This document shows, piece after piece, positions 1-12,367 of a DNA stretch of 64,000 nucleotides. Source of the DNA: Elephas maximus indicus (lineage: Eukaryota; Chordata; Mammalia; Proboscidea; Elephantidae); assembly GCF_024166365.1 (NCBI RefSeq), contig NC_064843.1, forward strand, positions 60,784,532 through 60,848,531, in the 5' to 3' direction. Each line of letters begins with the position of its first letter. Positions within the stretch are counted from its first letter, which is position 1. Under the pieces are notes generated by a model. It was not told the DNA's origin. It searched no databases and worked only from the letters and a program-made list of their open reading frames with translations. The translations under genes were made by a program, and so were the position numbers.

Positions 1-670
1 CACATAACAGCAGGAAAATGTAAAAATACAGAGTTGAAAATTCAAAGAAAAATGCCAGAACTCCAGTTGTAATGGAAGATTTTAACACATCTGCCTTAAA
101 TGTGTTTTACTAGGTGACGAGGGTGGGGACAAAGTGGGATACAAACTGGGAGACTGACAACAAAACAATCAAAATAAATGACAGATAATTTGAGGGAGTA
201 TGATTTTAAAAAATGAATTAAAATTTGTTTAATGTCCAAGTTCAATAATAAACAGTTTTTGAAGTACTATACACTAAGTATGGAAACCCTGGTGGCACAG
301 TGGTTAAGAGCTACTGCTGCTAAGCAAAAGGTTGGCAGTTCAAATCCACCAGGCGCTCCTTGGGAACCCTAAGGGGCAGTTCTACTCTGTCCTGTAAGGT
401 CGCTATGAGTCGGAATCCACTCGACAGCGATGGGTAAATACTAAGTATAGAACTAGATTATGGTAGATGGTTAATGCACCTTCTTTTCTGATTAATATGG
501 CATTTTTTTCAAATGGGGCATATACTGGATCAAGAAGAAAGCCCCAGTGAATTTCAAAAAGTGGAATTTGTACAGGCTATATTCCTTCTTCACAATGTAA
601 AAGCCTGAAAATTAATAACAGAATTCAAATAGCAACAAACTCAAACATACGGAATTTTTAAAATTTAAAA
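1..670 (+). mobile_element. Old L1 LINE fragment (ORF2 endonuclease region), split by a SINE
   Basis: The sequence reads like the endonuclease part of an ancient L1 ORF2. It has a decayed 'GDFN'-type stretch near 75-90 and, after the SINE, a run like the conserved 'DHILG..KS..NF.KI..IQ.IFS' and 'LEINNR' blocks at about 510-640. No open frame remains. The SINE at 282-434 interrupts it and L1 similarity resumes on the other side. HAL1, an L1 relative, is an alternative. Confidence 0.6.
282..434 (+). mobile_element. Afrotherian tRNA-derived SINE
   Basis: The head GGTGGCACAGTGGTTAAGAG resembles a pol III A box, and GGCAGTTCAAATCC resembles a B box. The body has GGGGCAGTTCTACTCTGTCC and the tail GAGTCGGAATCCACTCGACA. 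It is close to full length and lies inside an older L1 fragment. The family is recognised from its many copies in this window and from general knowledge of afrotherian SINEs. Confidence 0.93.
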
Positions 671-1455
671 TTGAAAGATTATTTCTTTTTACAAAAAAAT
701 TTATTGTGGCAAAATATGCATAATGAAAAAGTTGGCATGTTAGCCATTTTTAAGTGTGCCATTCAGTGTGATTAATGACATTCACCACATTGTGCAACTG
801 TCACCGCTATCTATTTCCGTTAGTTTTTTGTCACCCCAAATAGAAACTCAGTAGCTTTCCAGTACTCACTGCCCACTCCTCCCTCCCCAGCCCCTGGTAA
901 CAGCTAATGAACTTTTGTCTGTATGCATTTGCCTGTTCCAGATGGTTCACATAAGTGGGATCATAAAATACTTGTCCTTTTGCAACTGTCTGATTTCACT
1001 TAGTATAATGTTTTCAAGGTTCATCCATGTTGTAGCATGTATCAGAACTTCATTTCTCTTTAGAACTGAATAATATTCCATTACTATATGTATGTGACAA
1101 ATTTTGTTTATCCATTCATTTGTTGATGGACACTTGGGTTGTTTCTAACTTTTGGCTGTTGTGATGAAATGCTGCAATGAATATTGGTGTACATGTATCT
1201 GTCTGAGTCCCTGCTTTCAAGTCTCTTGGGTTTATACCAAGGAGTTGAATTCCTGGGTAATATGGTAATTTTATGTTTAACTTTTTGGGGAACCACCAAA
1301 CTGTTTTACACAGCAGTACAACATTTCCAACAATGATTGAGGGTCCCAATTCCTTCACATCCTGGCAAGTATTTGTTATTTTTCATTTTTCTGATACTAT
1401 CAATCCTAGTGTGTGTAAAGTGGTATCTCTTTGTGGATTTGATTTGCATTACCCA

Positions 1456-3628
1456 AGACCAGAGGAGTTGTGGGAAGACATTAAGTGCATCACACATGAG
1501 TAAGAGGTCATTGAAAAGACAGTGAAGAAGGAAAAGAGCAAAACGAGTGTCAGAAGAGATTCTCAAACTTGCTCTTACACACAGAGTAACTGAAGCGAAC
1601 AAAGGAATTCATGAAGTAAAAGAGCTGAACAGAATATTTCAAAGGGTGGCTGAAGAAGACAGTGTAAAGTGTTACAAGGAAATGTGCAAAGACCTGGAGT
1701 TAGAAAACCAAGAGGAAAGAACACGCTCAGGATTTCTCAGTATGAAAGAGCTGAAGAGAAATTCCAAGCTTTCAGTTGCACTATTGAAGGAGTCTATGGA
1801 CAAAAAATTGAATGATTCAGGAAGCATCAAAAGAAGATTGTAGGAATATACAGAGGCACTGTACCAAAAAGAATTGGTCGATGTTCCACCATCTCAGGAG
1901 GTAGCATGTGATCAAGAACAGCTGGGACCGAAGGAAGGCATTTAAGCTGCACTGAACGCATTGGCAAAAACCAGGCTCCAGGAACTGATGGAAAAACAAC
2001 TGAGATGCTTCAACAAAGAGTCGCAACACTGGAAACACTTACTCATGTATGCCAAGAAATTTGGAGAACAGCTACATGGCCAACCAACTGGAACAGTCCG
2101 TATTCCTGCCCATTCCAAATAAAGACGGTCAAGGAGAATGTGGAGATTACTGAACAATGTCATTAACATCACATGCCAGCAAAATTCTGCTGAAGAGAAT
2201 TCAAAACCGTCTGCAGCCAAGGATCAACAGGGAACTGCTAGAAATTCAAGCTGGTTTCAGAAGAGGATGTGGAATGGGGGATATGATTGCTGATGTCAGA
2301 TGGAAGTTAGCCAATGCAGAGAATTCCAGAAAGATTTCTACCTGTGTTTTATTGACTATGCATAGGCATCCAACTGTATGGATCATAACAAATTATGAAC
2401 AACATTATAAGGAGTGGAAATTCCAGAACACTTAATTGTGCTCATGTAAAACTTGGTCAAGAGGCAGTTGTTCAAACGGAAAAAGGGGATACTTTATGAT
2501 ATAAAATCTGATAAGGTGTATGGCAGGGGTGTATCCTTTTACCTTACTTATTCAATCTGTATGCTGAACAAATAATCCAAAAAGCCGTACTATGTGAAGA
2601 AGAATGTGGGATCAGGATTGGAGGAAGACTCATAAACAACCCGTAATATGGAGATGACACAACCTTGCTTGCTGAAAGTGAAGATGACTTGAAGCACTTA
2701 CCGATGAAGGTCAAAGACTATAGCCTTCAATATGGATTACACCTCAACATAAAGAAAACAAAGCTCCTCACGACTAGACCAATAAACTATATCATGACAA
2801 ATGACAAAAAAATTGAAGTTGTCAAGGATTTCTTTCTACTTGGATCAACTATCAACATCCATCGAAACAGTAGTCAAAAAATCAAACAATGTATTTCATT
2901 GGAAAAATTTGCTGCAAAAGACCACTTTAAAGCATTAAAAAGCAAGATGTTACTTTCATAACTAAAGTGTGCGTGACCCAAGCCATGGCCTTTGCAATTG
3001 CCTCATATGTATGTGAAAACTGGACAATGAAAAAGGAAAATGGAAGAAGAGTTGACATTTTCGAAGTGTGGTGCTGGCAAAGAATATTGAGTATACTGTG
3101 GATGGCCAGGAGAATCTGTCTTGGAGGAAATCGAGCCAGAATACTCCTTAGAAGAGAGGATGGTGAGACTTCATCTTGCTTACTTTGGACACATTATGAG
3201 GAAAGACGAGCTACTAGAAAAGGACATCATGTTTGGTAAAGTAGTAGATGTTGTGTGCTGTCAATTCCGACTCATAGGGATCCTACAGAACACAGTAGAA
3301 CTGCCCCCAAAGGGCTTCTTAGGCTGTAATCATCATGGAATGCATTGCCAGGTCTTTTCTCCCAAAGTGTGGCTGGTCTACCCAGGGACCTTTTGATTAA
3401 CAGCTGAGCTTTTAACCATGGAGACACCAGGGCTCCTCTGGCAAAGTAGAGGGTCAGCAAAAACAAGGGAAACCCTCTGTGAGATGAATTGACATGGTGG
3501 CTGCAACAATGGGCTCAAACATATCAATGATTGTGAGGATGGTGCAGGGCCTGGCAATGTTTTGTAATGTTATACATAAAGTCTCCATGAGTCAAAGCTG
3601 ACTTGACAGCAACTAAAAACACAACAAA
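1456..3628 (+). mobile_element. RTE/BovB-type LINE, 5'-truncated and decayed
   Basis: It matches the better-preserved RTE copy at 47916-51081 from the linker between endonuclease and RT to the 3' end. Recognisable parts are the connector (1547-1843), the 'EIQAGFRRG' block near 2240, and an RT catalytic motif read as YGDD at 2647-2658, preceded directly by a TAA stop. A C-terminal 'SLEERMVRLHLAYFGHIMR' block follows near 3150. The 3' end is a CAA-rich tail. Stops and frameshifts are everywhere, so it is dead. It landed in an L1 and later received a minus-strand SINE. Confidence 0.88.
3249..3436 (-). mobile_element. Afrotherian tRNA SINE inserted in an RTE
   Basis: Read on the minus strand it has the tRNA-like head (GGAGCCCTGGTGTCTCCATGG) and the shared SINE tail GAGTCGGAATTGACAG. 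It splits the RTE C-terminal region, whose sequence continues on both sides. A short imperfect target-site duplication, GTAAAGTAG versus GCAAAGTAG, flanks it. It is the long subfamily, with the extra segment around GATTACAGCC. Confidence 0.9.
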
Positions 3629-5216
3629 GGACTAATGATGTTGAGCAACTTTTCATATGCGCATTAGCCACTTGTATATCTTATTCAAATAAATATTTAT
3701 TCAAGTTCTTTATAACCTTTTGTTTTAATTGGGTTGTTTGTCTTTTTGTTATTAAACTATAGGAAAAAAAAAGTTCCTTATAAATTCTGGATATATTTTC
3801 TCCAATTCTGCAGGTTATCGCTTCACTGAATTGATAAAGTCCTTTGATAGACAAAAGTTTTTTTTTTAATTTTGATTAAGTCCAATTTATTTTTTCCTTT
3901 TGTTGTTTGTGCTATTGGTGTCATATCAAAGAATCCATTGTCAAAAACAAGGTCTTGAAACTACCTGAAGATTTTGTTCTAACAGTTTTATTTAGGTCAT
4001 TGGTTCATTTTGAGTTAGTTTTTGCATGTGGTGTGAGGTACAGGTTCAACTTGATTCTTTTGCATGGATAATGAGTTGCCCCAGCACCTTTTGTTAAACT
4101 TTTATTTCCCTGTTGAACGGATTTGGCACTCTTATCAGAAATCAATTGGCCATAGACATATGGGTTTATTTCTGGACTTTAAATACTATTCCATTGACCT
4201 ATGTATCTATCCTTATATCAGTACCAAACTATTTTGGTTACTTTATAGTATATTTTGAAATCAGGAAGTGTGAGTCGTTCTACTTTGTTCTTTTTTAAGA
4301 TTGTTTTGGCTATTTGGGACCCCTTGCAATTCCGTATAAATTTGTGAATCAGCATTTCCATTTCCACAAAGAAGGTTGTCTGAATTTTGATAGGGAATTT
4401 GTTAAAGCTATAGATTACTTTAAGTAGTACTGACATCTTAACAATATTGTCTTCTAATTCATGAACATAGAATGTCTTTCCATTTATTTAAGTTTTCTTT
4501 AATTTCATTCAGCAATATTTTATAATTTTCAGTATATAAGTCTTTCTTCTCCCTAGTTAAATGTACTCCTAGGTAATTTATTCCTTTAGATGACATTCCA
4601 AATGGAATTTCTTGATTTCGTTTTCAGCTTGTTCATTACTGTTATATAGAAACACAATTGATTTTTGTGTGTTGATCTTATACCCTGCAATTTTATTGAA
4701 TTCACATGTAATCTCTAGTAGTTTTCTTGTGGATTCTTTGTAACTTTCTGTATATAGTATCAAGGATGGTACACAAAAAACATATAGTGGGTCATATCAT
4801 TGCAAATAGAGATAGTTACTTCTTTTCCAGTTGGAATGCCTTTTATTTTATTTTTTCTTCTCTAGTTGCTATGATAGAACTTCCAGCACAATGTTGAACA
4901 GCAGTGATGAAAGTTGGCATCCCTGTTTTGTTTTTTATCTTAAAGGGAAAGCTCTCAGTCTTTCTCCATTGACTATGACGTTAGTGTGAGTTTTACATAA
5001 ATTCCCTTTACCATGTTGAGGAATCTTCCTCATATTCTTAGTTTGCTGAGTTTTTATCATGAAAAGATGTTTTGTCAAATTATGATTATATGGTTCTTTT
5101 TCTTTGTTCTATTAATGGCATATTACATTGATTGATTTTCTTATGTTGAACCACCCTTGCATTCCTGGGAAAAAATCCCAGTGGGTCAAGGTGTATAATC
5201 ATTTTAATATTCCAGT

Positions 5217-6121
5217 GGAATAACCAATGTGTACATAAAACTTCAAAAACTTAACAAAAAGACAAATAACCCAATCATAAATTGGGCAAAGGACTTGAAT
5301 AGACAGTTCCCAAAGAGGACATTCAAATGGTCATAAAACACATGAAAAGATGCTCAACACCATTAGCCATCAGAGAGACACAAATCAAAACCACAATGAA
5401 ATACCATTTCACTCCCATGAGAATGGCTAAGATTAAAAAAAAAAAAAAAAAAGGCATAACATAGTTTATAAAGAAAATGTTCTACATTGTACTTTGATGA
5501 GTAGCGTCTGGGGTCTTAAAAGCCTATGAGTGGCCATCTAAGATACAACACTGGTCTCACCCCTTCAAAAGCAAGGGAGAATGAAGAAAACTAAAGATTC
5601 AAGGGAAAGATTAGTCCAAAGGACTAATAGACCACATCTGCCACGGCGTCTACCAGACTGAGTCCAGTGCAACTAGATGGTGCCCAGGTTCTACCACTGA
5701 CTGCTCTGACAGGGATCACAATAGAGGGTTCCAGTCAGAGCTGGAGGAAAATGTAGAACAAAATTCTAACTCACAAAGAAAGATCAAGCTTACTGGTCTG
5801 CCAGAGACTGGAGAAACCCCAAGAGTATGGCCCCCAGACAGCCTTTTAGCTCAGTAATGAAGTCACTCCCAAGGTTCACCCTTTTAGCCAAAGATTAGAC
5901 AGGCCCATAAAATAAAACAAGACTAAAGTGGCACACCAGCCCAGGGGCAAGGACTAGAAGGCAGGAGGGAACAAGAAAGCTGGTAAAAGGGAACCCAAGT
6001 TCAAGAAGGGAGAGTGTTGACATGTCCTGGAGTTGTTAACCAATGTCATAAAATAATATGTGTACTAACTGTTTAATGAGAAACTTGTTTGTTCTGTAAA
6101 TCTAAATCCAAAAAAAAAAAA
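5217..6121 (+). mobile_element. L1 LINE 3' end with 3' UTR
   Basis: About 0.9 kb of L1 on the plus strand. It starts in the last part of ORF2, with the familiar '[20 protein letters not shown]'-type block near 5350-5420. An 18-A run follows at 5435-5452, then an L1 3' UTR that matches, in reverse, the 3' UTRs at 12.4-13.1 kb and 62.3-62.9 kb. It ends in an A-rich tail. The join with the minus-strand L1 to the left is tail-in and looks like two separate insertions. Confidence 0.75.
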
Positions 6122-6179
6122 CATTAAGGGGGGTAGGAACAGTATAGGCACAGAGTTTGTGTGTGTGTGTGTTGCTATT

Positions 6180-8172
6180 GAAGATAAGTTGGTATCAATT
6201 TAAACTAGGTTGTTATAAATTTAGGATGGTAAATGTAATCCCCATGGTAACAGCAAAGACGATATCTAAAATATGCACACGAAAGGAAATGGTTCACTAC
6301 AAAAAAAAAGGCAGTATTGGAGGAAATGGACAAAATAGGTATAAGACACAGAAAACAAATAGCAAAATGGCAGAAGTAATCCCTTTTTTATTGGTAATTA
6401 CTGTAAATATAAATGAATTAAACACTTCAATCAAAAGGCACAAAATGGAAGAATGGATTAAAAAAAGATCCAACTATATACTGTCTAAAAGAGACATAGC
6501 TTAGGCCCAAAGACATAAAAATGTTGAAAGTGAAAGAATAGGAAAAAACTATTCCATGCAAATAGTAATGAAAGAGAGTTGGGGTAGCTCTTTTAATGCT
6601 AAACAAAATAGACTTTAAGTCAAAATCTGTTATAAAAAAACAAAGAAGGACATCATATGATGATAAAAAGGTCAATTCATTAAGAAGATACAACAATTAT
6701 ATATGCATCTAACAAGAGAGCCCCAAATAGATGAAGCAAACATTGACAGCATTGAAGGGAGAAATAAACAGTTCTACACTAAATGTTGGAGATTTTAATA
6801 TACCACTTTCAGTAGTGGCTAGAGCACGTAGACAGAAGAACAATAAGGAGATAAAGGATCTGACCAACACTATAAACCAACTAGACTTAACAGGCATATA
6901 TTGAACACTTTACCCCACAATAGCGCAAGCTATATTCTTCTTCAGTGCACACTGATCATTCTCCAGTATAGACTAGACTATATGTTAGGTTGAAAAAACA
7001 AAAAAACAAGTCTCGGTAAATTTTAAAAGATTGAAATAATACAAAATATCTTCTGCAACCACAATGGAATGCAACTAGAAATCAATAACAGAAGGGAAAT
7101 TGGAAATTTCACAAGTATGTGGATATTAAACATTATACTATTAAGTGAAAAAAATCTCTAGATAAATTAGAAAGTACTTAGAGATGAAAACAAAAGTACA
7201 ACATACCAAAACTTACTGGATGCAGAAAAGGGCACACTTAAAGGGAAAATTATAGCAGTAAATGCCTCCATTAAAAGAGAAGAAAGATCTCAAATCAATA
7301 ACCAATGTCACCTCGAAGACCTAGAAAAAGAAGAGCAAACTAAGCCCTAAGCTACCCCCCACCCCCAAAAAAACCAAACCCATTGCTGTCAAGTCAATTC
7401 TGACTCATAGTGACCCTATAGGACAGAGTAGAACTGCCCCACGGAGTTTCCAAGGAGCATCTGGTGGATTTGAACTACTGACCTTTTGGTTAGCAGCCGT
7501 AGCACTTAACCACTACATCACCAGGGTTTCCCCTAAGCTACCAGAGGGAAGAAAATCATAAAGATTAGAGCAAGGATACAGGAAATGGAGAAGAGAAAAA
7601 CGATGGAGAATCAACAAAAGCAACAAGCCTTTAGCTAGACTGACGTGTAAGAAAAGAAGGAAGACACAACAAAACTCTGAAAGTGGGGACATTACTATAA
7701 ACCATACAGAAATAAAAAGGATTTTAAGAGACTTTAGTATGCCAACAAATTAAATAACCTAGATAAGATGGGCAAATTCCAAAAACACATGCAAACCACC
7801 TAAATGGACCCCAGAAGAAAAATAAAGACCCATAACAAGTGAAGAAATTGAATCAGTAACCAAAAAAAACCTTTCGACAAAGAAAATTACAGGCTAGACA
7901 GCTTCACTGGTGAATTCGAAAAAAACGTTTAAAGAAGAATTAGTACCAATCCTTCTCAAACGCTTCCAAAAGATATAAGATGAGGGGACACTTCCTAACT
8001 AATCTAATGAGACCAGAATTACCTGGATACTAAAGACAGATAGACACCGCAAGGAAGTAAAACTGCAGATCAACAGCCCTTACGGATAAAAAATAAATAA
8101 ATAAATTTTTTTTCTTATGGATATTGATGTCAAAATACTCAACGAAATACTAGCAAGCCAAATCCAATAGAA
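6180..8172 (+). mobile_element. Ancient L1 LINE, 5' half of ORF2, split by a SINE
   Basis: Decayed L1 ORF2 from before the endonuclease to the start of the RT. Visible blocks include 'EWIKKRSNYILSKRDIA' near 6450, the endonuclease region to about 7100, 'EERSQINNQCHLEDLEKEEQ' near 7280, and 'ITSEEIESVTKKN..TKKITG' near 7840. The 3' half of the element is absent, and an A-rich join at 8172-8205 leads into a different L1 on the other strand. A SINE sits at 7357-7530. Confidence 0.75.
7357..7530 (-). mobile_element. Afrotherian tRNA SINE with perfect target-site duplication
   Basis: Minus-strand SINE running from an AAACC-type 3' tail to the head reading GGGAAACCCTGGTGATGTAG. The 12-base direct repeat CCCTAAGCTACC at 7345-7356 and 7531-7542 is a perfect target-site duplication, which fixes both ends. 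The host is an old L1 ORF2, so the SINE is much younger. Confidence 0.95.
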
Positions 8173-8204
8173 TATCTTAAAAAAAAAAAAGAAAAACATT
8201 TTGT

Positions 8205-9713
8205 TTCTACAAATTTTTTTTTTATTGTTGAGAATATACACAGCAATTCAACAGATTCTATATGTACAATTCAACGACATTGATTATATTTTTTGAGTTT
8301 TGCAACCATTCTCACCTTCCTTCTCTGAGTTGTTCCTTCTCCATTAACATAAACTCACTGCCTCCTAAGGTTCCTATCTAATCTTTCCAATTGCTGCTGT
8401 CAATTTGATCCCATATAGATAGTTCTTAAAAGATCATAATGCTCAAGGCAGACATTTTTTACTAGTTAAGCTGAACTATTGTTTGGTTTTAAGAAAACTT
8501 CATTGGACATTTTTGGTTTAAGATTTAAAGATCATCTCAGGGCAATAGTTTCAGGGGTTCTCCCAGCCTCCATGGCTCTGGAAAAGCTGGGTTCCATTAT
8601 AATTTTAAATTCTGTTTGCATTTCCCCCCTTTTGATCAGGATTCTTCTATAGAATCTTTGATCAAAATGTTCAGTAATGGTAGCCAGACACCTTCAGTTC
8701 TTCTGGTCTTGTGGCAAACGAGGCAGTTGTTCATGGAGGCAATTAGCCACACATTCTTTTTTCTTCTCCTGTTTCTGACTCTACTTCTTCCTCTGTTGCT
8801 CCAGGTGAACAGAAACCAAATGTTGTACCTTGGATGGCTGCTTGCAAGCTTTTAAGACCCTAGGCACTTCACAATGAACTAGGAGGTAGAACAGAAGCAC
8901 TAAACAAATTATTAGGCCAATTAACTAAGATGTCCCATGAAACCATAAAATAAACCTTCAAACCAAGGAACCAAATCCAATGAGGTGTTTGGTTGTGCAA
9001 AGAAGCCCCAGTAGCTACTCTTTGTCATTGTTGTAAATATATCACACAACTTATGCCGATTTAACTTTTTACAGGTATACAACTTATTGATAGCACTTAC
9101 AGTAATCAGTGGTGCAACCCTACCCTTAACACAGTTTTTCCATCGCCATAAATCGAAACTCAGTACCCTACAAGCAATGACCCCCCCTTCCCTCTCCCGC
9201 CTACCTCTGGTAACCACTAATAAACTTTGGTCTCTATGCATTTGCCTGTTCTTAACTTTTTATATAAGTGAGGTTATACAATATTTGTCCTTTTGTGATT
9301 AACTTATTTCACTCAGCATAATGTCTTCAGCCTCCATCCATACTGTAGCATGTATCGAGACTTCATTTCTCCCACTGGCTGCATGGTATTCCATTGTATG
9401 TATGTGCCACATTTTGTTTATTTATCTGTCGATGGTCATTTAGGTGGTTCCCACCTTTTGGCTATTGTGAATAGTGCTGAAATGAACATTGGATACAAGT
9501 CTCTTTTTGAGTCTCTTCTTTGAAGTCTGTTGTGTACACCTAGGAGTAGAATTGTTGGATCATATGGGAGTTCTATTTTTAGTTTCTTGAGGAACCAACT
9601 TGCTGTTTTCCACAGTGGCTGTATTATTCTGCATTCCTACCAGGAACGGATAAGGGTTTCAATTTTCCCACATCCTTGCCAACATTCATTATCCCTTATT
9701 TTTTTACATCTAA
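8205..9713 (-). mobile_element. L1 LINE 3' portion (ORF2 end and 3' UTR)
   Basis: The left end is T-rich, the complement of the poly-A tail. It is followed by an L1 3' UTR of the subfamily also seen at 36.8-37.1 kb and 56.8 kb, for example the CTTGCAAGCTTTTAAGACCC stretch near 8842. From about 8930 the minus strand reads as the last part of ORF2 and its end. There is no intact frame. The element is 5'-truncated near 9713. Confidence 0.82.
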
Positions 9714-10867
9714 ATAATAAGGTCAAAGAAGAAATAAAAATATTGGATATTTATATATGTTAGCTTTTATACTTATGCTTCTAATTCTATGCATAGAATT
9801 CTCCCTATAAATAAAATTAATGCTTTTTTGATTAACAATGTAATATGTTTTTAGCAAACAATTTATATGTGCATGTGTATATATATATATATATAAAACT
9901 TGAAAAGTTTAAGTCTCAATAATCCCACACTCCAGACATAATTACTGACTCTTTTCTTAAGATTTTGAAATAAAGATACAGGTAAAAAATATGTATCTAT
10001 ACTTCATCATTCAGATTCCCCTCTTCTTAAGCACCTCTTCCCTCTAATGCCCCATGTGTCGGAGCGGGAGATGGGGGCAGGGGAGGTGACTCCTGCCTGC
10101 AGCTGAGCCAGGCACTTGACTGCTGCAGTGGGGTTGGGGCATGATAATGACCTTAGCTCAGTGGCTCACTGCACTCTAGGTTGTGGTTTGAACCTCTTGT
10201 GAGGAGGGGCATAGAGAATGGCTTTGATGCACATCTGCTGGGCCAACACTGTGCAAAGCACAGCCCTACCAAACTTGGCCCAAGGGTTGGGAACCTCACA
10301 GGAAGGACGTTACTGAGGTGAAATTGTAAATTCTATCCACCATGAGGCATGGAGAAAGTACCCCAAAAGCGAATCACTCCCATAGGATGCTCTTGTGGTC
10401 ATTCCTAGTTCCTACTCCTAATTTCTCTGATATGAAGACCACCACCTCTTAAACAAGAGGGCCTTCTTCTAACCTTACTGATGTGTGTCTTGACCCACCT
10501 TTTGAGAAACTGCATTTCCTACCCATACGGGTTGGTTTTTCCCCAAGTTCTGGTCCCCTGCCTGAAGCAGGCCCTTTCCCAGCTCAGAGTTATTCTGTAT
10601 AGAGCAATGCCCAGTCCTGATAGGGTTTGCTACACTCAGTTCCATAGAAGTTTCCAGAGATGTCAAGTATCCCAAGGATACTGTGGTCTCCCCAACAGCA
10701 TAAGTAGTGGCTCTGTCTGTCTTTCTGCAGACCCAGCAGGTAACCAGTGGATTATGCCCCAGGCACACCCCAGTAGCCTCCACACATGCCTCTAAATGAC
10801 AAATGTTAACTCTCAGAGATGATGTTTTATATTATTTCACTATTAATATGGTTAAATATTTGCCATG
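9714..10867. other. Unassigned, apparently single-copy sequence
   Basis: No gene or repeat family was recognised. A short TA run lies at 9879-9895. Overlapping open frames of about 100 codons on both strands near 10475-10795 look like chance: they have no recognisable domain and lie opposite each other. Confidence 0.4.
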
Positions 10868-10881
10868 TATTGTCATCTTTG

Positions 10882-11116
10882 GAGGAGCCCTGATGGCCCA
10901 GTGCTTAAGCACTCAGCTGCTAACCAAAACATCAGTGGTTTGAAACGACCAGCCGCTCTATGGGAGAAAGATTAGGCAGGCTGCTTCCGTGAAGATTTAC
11001 GGCCTTGGAAACCCTATGGAGGCAGCTCTACTCTGTCCTACAGGGTCACTTTGAGTTGGAGTTGAGCTGACAGCAACTTGTCTGTTGTTTTTTTTGTTTG
11101 TTTGTTTGTTTTGGTT
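10882..11116 (+). mobile_element. Afrotherian tRNA SINE, long subfamily, with perfect target-site duplication
   Basis: Plus-strand SINE with the head GGAGCCCTGATGGCCCAGTG. It has the extra middle segment (AGGCTGCTTCCGTGAAGATT) that marks the long subfamily and an oligo-T/TTTG tail. The 14-base repeat TATTGTCATCTTTG at 10868-10881 and 11117-11130 is an exact target-site duplication. Confidence 0.95.
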
Positions 11117-11130
11117 TATTGTCATCTTTG

Positions 11131-11840
11131 TTGCAAATATTTCCTCAATTTTTTATCTCATAATTATATGATTGTGCTTTCTGATGATGTGCAGAAGGTA
11201 TAATTTTCAATACCTAACTATATCTTTCTTTTAAATAGTTTTATCTATTGTTTTTATTAATAGGTAGTCCTCCCCCGCCAGGGAATTAGTTAACTTCCTC
11301 CTGATTCCTCTACCCAGCTGCAGAGTGGTTCTGAGAGCTGAGCGAGGTTATGTGCACCAAGCATGTCGCACAGAACCAGAGCAGACCAGTAAGAAATAAT
11401 TGCCGTAAGTATCATTGCCATTCTTTAGCTCAGAGCCTGCAGTATCCAGCTGCTCTTTTCAGTTCATTTCATGTGCATCAGACACTCACCTTTAGTTATC
11501 CTGCTCAATTGAGAAGCAACGCAGACTGCAACGTGGCCAGCTCTGGGCAATGCTTCCAGAACCAACGCTGCTTGCTTTACTTTAGAGGGGAAATAACTTC
11601 ATTAGAAAGGACGCTTTCTTGGCCGGCTGGTACCCCACTGGCAAAAGCGCCTTGGAAGAACCTGTGCTCTCTGCAGCTGGCAGGGCGTGGTCTCTCCAGT
11701 CTCCAGGGATCCTGGGATGGGAGGTCAAGCCGGCATAAAATGAGGTCAGTCAAAAAGGTCTAAGGTCACTTACTTTACTGTTGTTTTCCCTGGATTTTTC
11801 TCCGGCTATTATTTTAAAATTCGACTTCCTCTGCACTTTC
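11131..11840. other. Unassigned sequence
   Basis: A 137-codon open frame at 11350-11763 on the plus strand has no recognisable domain. Nothing supports a gene here. Confidence 0.35.
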
Positions 11841-12005
11841 TGGAGCCCTGGTGGCACAGTGGTTAAGAGCTTGGCTGCTAACCAAAAGGTTGGCAGTTTG
11901 AATCCACCAGCTGCTCCCTGGAAACTCTAGGGGCAGCTTACTCTGTCCCGCGGGGCGGCTATGAGTCGGAATCCACTGAAGGTCAGCGGGCGTGGTTTTG
12001 GTTTT
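11841..12005 (+). mobile_element. Afrotherian tRNA SINE
   Basis: Head GGAGCCCTGGTGGCACAGTG, B-box-like GGCAGTTTGAATCC, tail GAGTCGGAATCCACTG and then TTTTGGTTTT. It is flanked by CTGCACTTTC (11831-11840) and CTGCACTCTC (12006-12015), a target-site duplication with one mismatch. Confidence 0.95.
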
Positions 12006-12367
12006 CTGCACTCTCTCTTCCTCTTCCCAGGTTGTTTTACTCCGTGGCACTTACCATCAGCCCTACCAAACGTTTTACTGATTCATCTGGTTTAGTGTCG
12101 TTCTCTCCCCATCAGTATGTGAGCTCCATGAGAGCAGGGCTTTTTGTCTGGTTGGCTCCCTGCTGTGGCCCCAATGCCAACAACTGCACTTGTCACATCA
12201 TAAAACCAAAAAAGCCGCTGGCTGTTCAGCCAATTCTGACTCATGTTGACTCCATGTGTCAGAGCAGAACTCCTTCATAGGATTTTCTTGGTTGTAATCT
12301 TTATGGAAGTAGATTGCCAGGTCTTTCTTCTGTGGTGCTGCTGGGTGAGTTTGAACCGCCAACCTTT

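Larger units (their letters stand above)
680..5215 (-). mobile_element. 5'-truncated L1 LINE, interrupted by an RTE element
   Basis: This L1 lies on the minus strand. The 3' UTR is at the left end, and the ORF2 C-terminal and reverse-transcriptase regions lie to the right. Similarity runs from 680 to about 1455, breaks at the RTE, and resumes near 3629 with the sequence expected next in L1. Without the insertion the L1 is about 2.4 kb, so its 5' half is missing. Short open stretches such as 4578-4763 read like L1 RT (KINTQKS and a decayed SNEQAE block). It is an old, non-functional copy. Confidence 0.8.

Noticed and set aside
3629-6121. Single twin-primed L1 with an inverted 5' part
   Set aside because: The minus-strand part carries its own 3' end at 680 and the plus-strand part has its own 3' UTR and tail, so they are two elements.
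10720-10742. Micro-exon candidate: TCTTTCTGCAG acceptor, nine bases, then CAG|GTAACC donor
   Set aside because: Such pairs arise by chance, and no neighbouring exon supports it.
11350-11763. 137-codon plus-strand frame considered as a small gene
   Set aside because: No recognisable similarity or promoter; composition like its surroundings.
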